Below are positions 8,038-15,172 of a DNA stretch of 64,000 bases, one piece after another. The translations under genes and the position numbers were made by a program. Position 1 is the first letter of the stretch; each line of letters starts with the position of its first letter. The stretch is from Verrucomicrobiaceae bacterium (lineage in GTDB: Bacteria > Verrucomicrobiota > Verrucomicrobiia > Verrucomicrobiales > Akkermansiaceae), in contig JAIXQH010000062.1 in the NCBI GenBank assembly GCA_027484055.1, forward strand, positions 107,691 to 171,690. The letters run 5' to 3'. A model generated the notes under the pieces. It was given only the letters and a program-made list of their open reading frames with translations, ran no database searches and was not told the origin of the DNA.

Positions 8038-8820
8038 CTAATTGGATTTTTCCTCTGGCTTGCTGAGGGAGGTGAGCTCTTCTGGGGTGCAAAATTCGTC
8101 CAAGCTTGGACGTTGAGCGGCCCAGGCGATGCCGCGCAGGAGGATGGCGCGGTAGAAAGGTTTCTCAAAAGTGCCGTAAAGATGGCCGGGGATGCAGACG
8201 AAAGCGCGGTAGCGGTCCTTCTCATAGGTCCACATCTGCGGCTGGCTGGTCTGGGCCTTGGGGGGCACGCTGGTGGCGAGGACTCGGATGTCAGGAGAGA
8301 GGTCGAGGTCGTAGTAAATCTCGTCGTCGAGGTGGAAATCCACGGCTTTGAGGGTGATGGGATGCTGGATGCTAGGGTCTTGATTCCTGACGTAACTGAG
8401 ATCCATCGGGCCTTCTTTCCACTTCGTTTGCTTCGGGATCCAGGCCCCGCCGATGACGGATTTCCACCATGCAGGATCGTCCGAGACCACAGCCGTGTGG
8501 ATCACGACGATCCCGCCGCCGCGCTGGGTGAACTCGGCGAGATTCGCCTTTTGCTCCGCAGTGGCATTTCCGCCGTCTTGAGCATACATGACGAGCACGT
8601 CGGTGGCTTGGAGTTGTTGCGCGGTGGGCCAGTCCTTAGCGCCATCGGTGCTGATGCCGCGCTGGGTGAGGAGTGGTTTCCAATCATTCAGGAAACGTTC
8701 GTGTTCGTGGGCGTTTGGCCCGTGGGTTTTGATGCCGCCACGGATGAAGACCCGCAAAGGAGCAGCGCTAGCGCCGAGGGCAAGCGCGAGCAGGGTGAGG
8801 TGAGAGATTAGCAGTTTCAT
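8038..8820 (-). CDS. Secreted ThuA-like domain protein
   Basis: A 260-residue exported protein. Residues 1-19 are a signal peptide ending ASA. The mature part is a ThuA-like (class I glutamine-amidotransferase-like) fold: RVFIRGGIKTHGPNAHEHERFL, DVLVMYAQDGG, GGGIVVIHTAVV and a C-terminal CIPGHLYGTFEKPFYRAILLRGIAWAA. ThuA-like proteins are abundant in Verrucomicrobia and Planctomycetes and often accompany sugar or membrane-bound dehydrogenase genes, but the biochemical role is unsettled. No such neighbours occur here. It precedes the more AT-rich patch. Confidence 0.85.
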   Translation of the reverse strand: MKLLISHLTLLALALGASAAPLRVFIRGGIKTHGPNAHEHERFLNDWKPLLTQRGISTDGAKDWPTAQQLQATDVLVMYAQDGGNATAEQKANLAEFTQRGGGIVVIHTAVVSDDPAWWKSVIGGAWIPKQTKWKEGPMDLSYVRNQDPSIQHPITLKAVDFHLDDEIYYDLDLSPDIRVLATSVPPKAQTSQPQMWTYEKDRYRAFVCIPGHLYGTFEKPFYRAILLRGIAWAAQRPSLDEFCTPEELTSLSKPEEKSN

Positions 8821-9185
8821 GGATTTCCTCGACCATGGCAGAGGGCCTCGACGGCAGCAAGCGGATGAATCGGGAAAAGCCCACGGTGGCGTGACTTGAT
8901 CGCAGTTCTGTCAAGATTTGAACGGAATCTGTTTTCCCAAGAAGGCTGCGAAATTGCCTCCGCGTGCCGTAATGAATGAAGGCAGGACTCTGTGTAAGGG
9001 GCTCTTAAAATTGGCAAGAAGAGCGGTGGAGGATCGAGAAAAAGGTGCGGGCTGATCTCAGTGACCGCTGCCGAATACTGGAATCTTAATGGTCACGCCA
9101 GTTTCTCTACCTTTTCCGCTTCCACGTCAAAACTCATTTGTCGCGATGCACGGACCCCGTTCTCCACGTTCTCGGCCCGTGCCAG
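8821..9185. other. Non-coding gap
   Basis: 365 bases between the start of the ThuA-like gene and the end of the HEVGH-protein gene. It should hold the promoter for the ThuA-like gene (minus strand). I see no tRNA, credible ORF or clear terminator. Base composition becomes noticeably more AT-rich from here to about 12.2 kb. Confidence 0.5.
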
Positions 9186-11435
9186 TCATCCGTGAACTAG
9201 TTTCTCCAACATCTGAAAATCGTCTGACAGAGTCGAAACCGAATCGCCGCTTTCCTTTTCGGACAGAAAATTGCGAAATTTCAGGATAAGTGGCCCGCCG
9301 GGAATCTCCTTCAAATATTCTGGTTGGGTGATAGCTTGGATGGCGTCCACATAGGCCTTGAAGACGGCATTCGTATCATAGGATTTCGCCAGAATGCTGA
9401 TAGCATCGGCAATTTCCTTCAAGGTTTTCGATACACCCTCCTCTTCATCTTGAGGGATATCCTCACGCACCAGATCCCAAACCAAACTGAAAAACGCTTT
9501 GGAAATCTGGCTTCGCTGATGAGCACTATCCCATTTGCGGTCAGCAAGCCAGCCAACCGCGGTCAGCCGAGTGAAGTAAACAAGATTAGTACTTTCGGTA
9601 AGGCGGTTTTCGGGATCTGGAAGATAGGTTTCAAGAATCTTCTCCATACAGGAAGCATGTAAGTCCCCATTACCCCCAAAGCAGAAACTCTGTGAAAACA
9701 ACTCGGCGAGAATTTCAGATATTTGCTTACTGATAGAACTATTGTTACGATTAAGAATGTCGGGATGACTGCGGGCAAACGTATTCGCCACAACGTGGCC
9801 TACCTCGTGAAGAAGGCTAGCAAGATCCCGCATCTGGAAGATCATAGCTGAAGGCAGCTCGATAAATCCACATCGCATCGGTTCGATCAAACTGATTGCG
9901 TTTGGCGAAGGGGAATTGCCGATCTGGCAACAGATGGCGACTTTAGGAAGTGTCGAAGGTTGGTGCTGGAGTGTTTCGTCCGCTGAAATTCGATCCAGAT
10001 GACGTTGTATTTCTTCGATCGCCATGTCGCAGGCACATTGAGCCAAGGTATCGGCAGCTTGAAGAAACCCATGATGCGAGGCTTGGTAGCTGCCAAGCCG
10101 TGGAACGAGAACGTCACCAATGGGATAGGTTCCGCGATAGCGGTCGGCCAAACATCGCTCCACGCAGTATAACCACTGGGATATGTGCCTTTCGCACAGA
10201 GGGGGAGGGTGCTCCTCTGGTAGACATGATAGCCCCTCTGAGAAAGCTCCAAAAATTCGTTCCACGGACTTAAATGTTCCCCTAAGGAGATCGTCGTCGC
10301 TCAGCGACGCTAAACGAGACCTTGTAGAACAAAGAACCTCGATAGTATGCGGGGCGACTCCCGAATTTTGGCACCGCGATTCGATGATTTCCATCTCGCT
10401 CTTCAGCACTTCGGACGGAGGGGTAGTATCCGCTACAACAGACGAATTCGCTTCTCCTTCGCTGAAGGTCGGATCGGCCAAGTCATCTTGGAGTTTGATT
10501 TGAGGAAGCGTTTCCATTGCCCGAACTAACGATCCTTCCCGAGTGGCTAATGGCATTGCTACGCCAATCACAAATTTAAGCCATTCAGCGTGCGAGTTGT
10601 CTTGGCACTGGATCCGGAGATCATATTGTCCAAAAATTTTTGCTAATTGATAATCGACCGTCGGCAAAGCCTTTTTCATCTCCATTTTGAGCGACGAGAC
10701 AAAAGGATTCAAATGCCCTGGCCTAAGTTCAAACCGAGTGACCCAGTCCATTCCTCCATCCGCTGCAATTTTCGGCAGCAAATTCTGAAGCCATCGTTCA
10801 CTTCTTATCGTATTATCCGCGGCTAGAAATCCTTCCGGTATTTCAATGCCTGGGATCGTACAAGTCGTGAGCGCGGAGTGAATTCCCAGTAAGGATTCAC
10901 ATCCGCTGATACTTGATAACGGAAGTCGCCTGACCATACTGGCGGCAGACGAAATGTGTGCAAATGAGTTGCTCCAAAATAGCAGAGTTGCATCCTCCCA
11001 ACCGGTCGTACTAGAAATCAGCCAATGCCCTCGAATTTTTGAGAGTTCTTTTTGAAGAGCTGTCGCAAATGCGTCCAAAGTTCCAATCTTCGCTCTGACT
11101 CGACCGGTTAGCTTTATACCGCAAATCCCCAAAAGGCCAGCTTTGTTTTCTGGAAACGAACTCTTATTCAAATCCCAAGAAGTTGCCAGCACCCGTCCAT
11201 AGCAGGACCAGTGAGAGCTTGCAAAACTTGATTCTTGAACGGTCCGCTCGGCTTTTAAGAGCTCCTCTTTATCGTGAGCAAGAGTGATGCAGATATGGTC
11301 GTAACGCCCCAAAGCAAGCCAATGCTCTCGGAATACCTCCTTAGATTGCGTGACGAGATCATGGAGTTCTCTCCCTAGTGCGGGAAATCTTCTAGCCTCA
11401 TTAATGCTAAAAAGGACATTGCAACACCACGCCAC
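9186..11435 (-). CDS. Large uncharacterised protein with HEVGH zincin-like motif
   Basis: A 749-residue protein of no family I recognise. The C-terminal third contains LLHEVGHVVANTF, an HExxH zinc-protease motif at 543-547. About 27-31 residues later EILAELFSQ offers Glu574/Glu578 as a possible third ligand, the spacing of gluzincin-like peptidases. The first ~200 residues look globular, with two similar-looking beta-alpha segments (YDHICITLAHDKEEL and GWEDATLLFWSNSF) that could be a repeated ferredoxin-like domain. There is no signal peptide or membrane segment, so it is probably cytoplasmic. Start is GTG with AAAGG seven bases upstream. Composition is more AT-rich and less biased than the neighbours, suggesting horizontal acquisition. 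A defence or stress protease is conceivable but unproven. Confidence 0.7.
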   Translation of the reverse strand: MAWCCNVLFSINEARRFPALGRELHDLVTQSKEVFREHWLALGRYDHICITLAHDKEELLKAERTVQESSFASSHWSCYGRVLATSWDLNKSSFPENKAGLLGICGIKLTGRVRAKIGTLDAFATALQKELSKIRGHWLISSTTGWEDATLLFWSNSFAHISSAASMVRRLPLSSISGCESLLGIHSALTTCTIPGIEIPEGFLAADNTIRSERWLQNLLPKIAADGGMDWVTRFELRPGHLNPFVSSLKMEMKKALPTVDYQLAKIFGQYDLRIQCQDNSHAEWLKFVIGVAMPLATREGSLVRAMETLPQIKLQDDLADPTFSEGEANSSVVADTTPPSEVLKSEMEIIESRCQNSGVAPHTIEVLCSTRSRLASLSDDDLLRGTFKSVERIFGAFSEGLSCLPEEHPPPLCERHISQWLYCVERCLADRYRGTYPIGDVLVPRLGSYQASHHGFLQAADTLAQCACDMAIEEIQRHLDRISADETLQHQPSTLPKVAICCQIGNSPSPNAISLIEPMRCGFIELPSAMIFQMRDLASLLHEVGHVVANTFARSHPDILNRNNSSISKQISEILAELFSQSFCFGGNGDLHASCMEKILETYLPDPENRLTESTNLVYFTRLTAVGWLADRKWDSAHQRSQISKAFFSLVWDLVREDIPQDEEEGVSKTLKEIADAISILAKSYDTNAVFKAYVDAIQAITQPEYLKEIPGGPLILKFRNFLSEKESGDSVSTLSDDFQMLEKLVHG

Positions 11436-11471
11436 TGAACAGCCTTTGATTAAGCGTTGAAATAAGAAGAA

Positions 11472-11690
11472 CTATGATGCCACAGAAACACCGTTTAGCT
11501 TTCTGAAGAACTCGAGGCCGAAACGGACGCCCACAGGCTTAGAGAAAACGTCTTGCACACTTATTGCCGGCTCATGCTCGTAATTTGGCTCTTCGGAGCT
11601 TGAACCATCGCACTGCCCTTTACCGGAGGCCGAAATTTCGGGTTCGGATTTGAATGGTGTCTGCAGTAGTTGAGATTCTTTTTGGCTCAT
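11472..11690 (-). CDS. Small polar hypothetical protein upstream of the HEVGH protein
   Basis: A 72-residue ORF, ATG start, ending TAG. The N-terminal two-thirds are low-complexity and polar (SASGKGQCDGSSSEEPNYEHEP), probably disordered; the end is more ordered (VQDVFSKPVGVRFGLEFFRK). It lies 36 bases upstream of the HEVGH gene in exactly the same reading frame, and only its own TAG interrupts the frame between them. It may therefore be a separate small partner, a translated leader, or the N-terminus of a longer protein broken by a nonsense change. No family recognised and no clear Shine-Dalgarno. Confidence 0.4.
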   Translation of the reverse strand: MSQKESQLLQTPFKSEPEISASGKGQCDGSSSEEPNYEHEPAISVQDVFSKPVGVRFGLEFFRKLNGVSVAS

Positions 11691-12195
11691 GTGGATGCGG
11701 CTCTAAGCACGATCTAGTGTTGATTCTGGGGAGCGTCAAACGACAATAGGAATATATTCCGTTGTGACACGCAGAAACGACGTCAGGAGTTAAAACAGAA
11801 AATGGTACAAGAAAACAATAGAAAGTTTGTCGACATCGTGAGGTCATTGCCATAAAAAGGTTCGGATTTCTGAAATATTTTGGCGATTTAAGCTGATTAT
11901 CAGTCAGTTACGATCCACAACATTGGAAGTCGATGTTTGAAATCGACAGATTTTTTTTCTGGGCGTGGAAATGGTACCAGTCCCAAATATCAAACATTGG
12001 GCAGTTGTCTTGATGTGAAAGGCGGGCTGGACGCTTGGGCGCATTTTGTAGAGGGGAGGCAGAGGTAGAAGTTATTTGTTAAGCGTTATTTGGAAGAGGT
12101 CCGGCTTCGCGTGGCTCAGAGTGCTTCGCGGTGCATGGGCTTGGTGCTTGGAAAGCACTGCCTCGGCTCGGAACCACGAGATGGTTTTTTTTACC
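11691..12195. other. AT-rich non-coding gap
   Basis: 505 bases without a convincing gene. The part from 11840 to 12000 is markedly AT-rich and is the likely promoter region for the minus-strand small ORF and HEVGH gene. Near the ribBA end, AACCA/TGGTT (12172-12176 with 12182-12186) forms a short stem followed by a T-run on the plus strand, a weak terminator candidate. No tRNA fold was seen. Confidence 0.45.
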
Positions 12196-13401
12196 TCACA
12201 AGGTGTGTCCCATTCGCAGGCGCTTGGTTTCCAAGTATTTGAGATTGTGGGGGTTCGCGGGTAGGCGGATCGGGACCTGTTCGACGATTTCCAAGCCGTA
12301 GCCTTCGAGGCCGATGACTTTTTTCGGGTTGTTGGTCAGCAGGCGCATTTTCCGCACACCGAGATCGTAGAGAATCTGGGCACCCATGCCGTAGTCGCGG
12401 AGGTCTGAGGCGAAGCCGAGTTTTTCGTTCGCCTCGATGGTATCCAAGCCTTCTTCTTGCAGCTTGTAGGCGTGGATTTTCGCCGGAAGGCCGATGCCGC
12501 GTCCCTCTTGGCGGAGGTAAAGTAGGACGCCGCCTTCGTTGGAGAGATGCTCTAACGCGGCGGCGAGCTGGCCACCGCAGTCGCAGCGTTGGGATTGGAA
12601 AACGTCGCCGGTGAGGCACTCGGAGTGGACGCGGACGAGGGTGGGTTTCTCGGCGGTGATGCTGCCCTTGGTCAGGGCCAAGTGGTGGGTGCCGTCGGTA
12701 GTGATGCGGTAGAGGTGGCAGTCAAATTCGCCGAAATCAGTCGGCATTTTCACGATGTTTTCACAGAACACGAGCTTCTCAGAATGTCTGCGGTGCTCGA
12801 TGAGTTGGGCGATGGTGCAGGCTTTGAGGCCGTGGCGTTTTTGGTAGTCACCGAGTTGGCCGACGCGGGCCATCGTGCCGTCGTCGTTCATGATTTCGCA
12901 AATCACTGCCGCGCGGGCAAGCCCGGCGAGTCCGGCTAAATCCAAGGCAGCTTCCGTATGTCCGGTCCGGCGCAGCACGCCCTCTGGCACGCCTTGCAAC
13001 GGGAAAACGTGACCCGGCTGGACGAAGGCGTCTGGCCCCACGGCAGGATCGGCGAGCAGGCGGATGGTGAGTGCTCGGTCGGCAGCGGAAATCCCGGTGG
13101 TGATGCCTTCTGCGGCATCCACCGTGACGGTGAAGGCGGTTTTGTGACCCTCGCGATTTCTACGAGTCATCTGGGGCAGGACGAGTTCTTCGGCGCGCTC
13201 GGCGGTGAGTGGCGTGCAGATGAGGCCACGGGCGTGGACGGCCATGAAATTCACCATTTCAGGGGTGCAGAGCGCGGCGGCACCGGCGAGATCGGCTTCG
13301 TTTTCACGAGATGGATCGTCCGCGATGATGACGAGGCGACCGGCGGCGAATTCGGCGATGATTTCTGGGATGGGACTGAAGACGAGTGGCGAGTCGATCA
13401 T
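12196..13401 (-). CDS. ribBA: Bifunctional DHBP synthase / GTP cyclohydrolase II
   Basis: A 401-residue riboflavin-pathway fusion. The N-terminal RibB half (about residues 1-205) makes 3,4-dihydroxy-2-butanone-4-phosphate from ribulose-5-phosphate and shows DDPSRENEADL and GISAADRA. The C-terminal RibA half (about 210-401) opens GTP. It has the zinc-site motif RVHSECLTGDVFQSQRCDCG with three cysteines, the GTP-site LRQEGRGIGL and the late RLLTNNPKK. Both active sites look intact. Length is normal for RibBA. Only 26 bases separate it from the YqgE-like gene upstream on the same strand, so the two are likely co-transcribed; there is no room for an FMN riboswitch directly in front. Confidence 0.96.
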   Translation of the reverse strand: MIDSPLVFSPIPEIIAEFAAGRLVIIADDPSRENEADLAGAAALCTPEMVNFMAVHARGLICTPLTAERAEELVLPQMTRRNREGHKTAFTVTVDAAEGITTGISAADRALTIRLLADPAVGPDAFVQPGHVFPLQGVPEGVLRRTGHTEAALDLAGLAGLARAAVICEIMNDDGTMARVGQLGDYQKRHGLKACTIAQLIEHRRHSEKLVFCENIVKMPTDFGEFDCHLYRITTDGTHHLALTKGSITAEKPTLVRVHSECLTGDVFQSQRCDCGGQLAAALEHLSNEGGVLLYLRQEGRGIGLPAKIHAYKLQEEGLDTIEANEKLGFASDLRDYGMGAQILYDLGVRKMRLLTNNPKKVIGLEGYGLEIVEQVPIRLPANPHNLKYLETKRLRMGHTL

Positions 13402-13427
13402 GATAAATGGGTAGAAAATAGGAATCC

Positions 13428-14000
13428 TCAGTTCAGCGAAGGATCATCCGGAGCCTCGGCGAGGATGGTGTGGAGTGGTGAAATGGACCGCAGGAGGGAC
13501 GTCCATAGGCTGCGGTCATGTGAGTGACGGATGAGAGTGGGCTTGGGCTTCGCGGCGATCCAGGAAGCACTCCGGAGCTCAGTTTCCAATTGCCCCGCCG
13601 ACCAACCAGAGTAGCCGATGAAGGCCCGCACGATCCGGCCGGGGCGTTGGGAGTGGGCGGCGGCGTCCTCTGCGGAAATCCGCAAGGCCCAGCGCAGACC
13701 ACGCTTCGGGCTCCACCAGAAGGACGAAAAAGTCAGTTGGTTCGGCTCGACTGGCCCGCCGTGGTGGACGGCGAGCTGGTGCAGTGGGGTGAAAAATTCG
13801 TCGGGCAAGAACTCGCCCACTGTCTTACCCGTGGGGTGATTGAGGATCAGGCCGAAGGCACCTTTTTCCAGATCGTGTTCCGCGAGTAGGATCACCGAGC
13901 GGCGGAAAGTCGTGCAGCGCAGCGCTGGGTCGGCGAGCAACAGCTGCCCGGCAAGCTGGATGGAGTGATTGGGAAATGACGGATCGTCGGGCACGTGCAA
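13428..14000 (-). CDS. YqgE/AlgH family protein (UPF0301)
   Basis: A 190-residue member of the DUF179 family. Recognisable parts are the N-terminal LAGQLLLADPAL, RRSVILLAEHDLEKGAFGLILNHPTGKTVGE, the central HHGGPVEPNQLTF and RAFIGYSGWSAGQLETEL. The last two correspond to the conserved GGPV and GYSGWxxGQLE motifs. The biochemical function is unknown. The start used is TTG at 14000; a GTG two codons later is equally plausible. Its start is divergent from the EEP-family gene, about 100 bases away, and it probably shares a transcript with ribBA. Confidence 0.9.
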   Translation of the reverse strand: MHVPDDPSFPNHSIQLAGQLLLADPALRCTTFRRSVILLAEHDLEKGAFGLILNHPTGKTVGEFLPDEFFTPLHQLAVHHGGPVEPNQLTFSSFWWSPKRGLRWALRISAEDAAAHSQRPGRIVRAFIGYSGWSAGQLETELRSASWIAAKPKPTLIRHSHDRSLWTSLLRSISPLHTILAEAPDDPSLN

Positions 14001-14103
14001 GGAGCGTAATGCGAGCCGCCCGCTTCGCCAACCGTGGAATTCAAAATGCCCGTGCGGGTGGAAATTAGCTCGTCGGCTGGCCCCGGAACTGCATGGCTCA
14101 CAC

Positions 14104-14958
14104 GTGATTCAGCGACTTCTCCCAATTTTTTTCCTCCACCTCGGCCTCCTCCACGCCGAGCCACTCGCCATCCGTGCCATGGCGGCGAATCTGACTTCTG
14201 GAAACAAGCAGTCCTACTCGCCGGACAATGGCAACCACAGCAACCCGGAAGGAGCCGGGGCCAGGATCATCAAGGCGCTCAAGCCCGACATCGTCATGAT
14301 CCAAGAGTTCAACATTTCCGGCCCCGTGAGATCGTGGCTGAATCAAACCCTCGGCGAAAATTACCAGTTCATGACGGAAAAAGGCGTGTCCATCCCGAAC
14401 GGCATCATCAGCCGTTTTCCAATCCTCCGCTCCGGGGTGTGGGATGATCCGGTCCTCCACGATCGTGAATTCGTCTGGGCGCAGATCCGGCTGCCTGGGG
14501 ACAAAGACCTGTGGGTCGTGAGCCTCCACCTGCATTCGAAGGGGGAATCCTCCCGCGCCACCCAGGCGAAGGCGCTTGCCGAATTCATCCAGAAAACCGT
14601 GCCGAAAGAGGCGTTGCTGCTTGTCGGCGGCGATCTCAACACCCGCAGCACCGATGAATCCTGCTTTAAGGAACTCGCCTCTGTGCTCACCATCCCAGCG
14701 AATCCGCCTGCCGACTCGCTCGGAGACATTTCCACCAATTCCCCGCGAAATCGACCGTATGACTGGGTTTTGGCGAGTCCTCAACTCGAGCAATCCAAAA
14801 TCCCCGTGAAAATCGGCAGCGCCGCATTCCCCCATGGGCTGGTGTTTGACAGTCGCAGCTACGAGCCGCTGAGCGATCTGCCACCGGTGCAGAAAATCGA
14901 CAGCGCTGCACCCAATATGCAGCACATGGCCGTCGTCAGAGATTTCCTGTTGCCTTGA
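14104..14958 (+). CDS. Secreted endonuclease/exonuclease/phosphatase-family protein
   Basis: An exported metal-dependent phosphohydrolase of the EEP (DNase I/AP endonuclease) fold, about 284 residues from a GTG start. I chose 14104 because the following residues form a clean signal peptide (IQRLLPIFFLHLGLLHA) and because it clears the divergent YqgE gene; the frame is open further upstream to 13969. Fold motifs are RAMAANLTSGN, KPDIVMIQEFN with the metal-binding Glu, VSLHLHSKG, GGDLNTR with catalytic Asp and Asn, and NRPYDWVLAS. The usual terminal SDHxP is seen as QHMAVV. Substrate unknown: nucleic acid, lipid or sugar phosphates are all possible for the family. Confidence 0.83.
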   Translation: MIQRLLPIFFLHLGLLHAEPLAIRAMAANLTSGNKQSYSPDNGNHSNPEGAGARIIKALKPDIVMIQEFNISGPVRSWLNQTLGENYQFMTEKGVSIPNGIISRFPILRSGVWDDPVLHDREFVWAQIRLPGDKDLWVVSLHLHSKGESSRATQAKALAEFIQKTVPKEALLLVGGDLNTRSTDESCFKELASVLTIPANPPADSLGDISTNSPRNRPYDWVLASPQLEQSKIPVKIGSAAFPHGLVFDSRSYEPLSDLPPVQKIDSAAPNMQHMAVVRDFLLP

Positions 14959-15172
14959 TTCGCTTCTTTCCTCACCCAAGCGACACAAGAAATTCGGAAT
15001 CATCGGCGCAGGCAGCATCGGACGCACTCATCGCTGCGGCCACCGCCAGCGGGAAAACGCTCGCTGGAGAGTGTTTTTTACCGAAATTTAACAATTTTCC
15101 CCACGTCTCCACACACAGCGTTAACGAAGGGAGCGTTGAGTGTTAGTTGTAGTTAAAAACCTACCCAACTCC

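Noticed and set aside
8113..8811. 232-residue plus-strand open frame
   Set aside because: Antisense shadow of the ThuA-like gene.
12172..12192. Terminator between the AT-rich gap and ribBA
   Set aside because: The stem is only five base pairs and lies on the strand without a convincing upstream gene; kept only as a note in the gap entry.
13402..13427. Possible FMN riboswitch before ribBA
   Set aside because: Only 26 bases separate ribBA from the upstream gene, far too short for the aptamer.
14098..15027. 309-residue minus-strand open frame
   Set aside because: It is antisense to the EEP-family gene, whose motifs are clear; the translation has no recognisable features.
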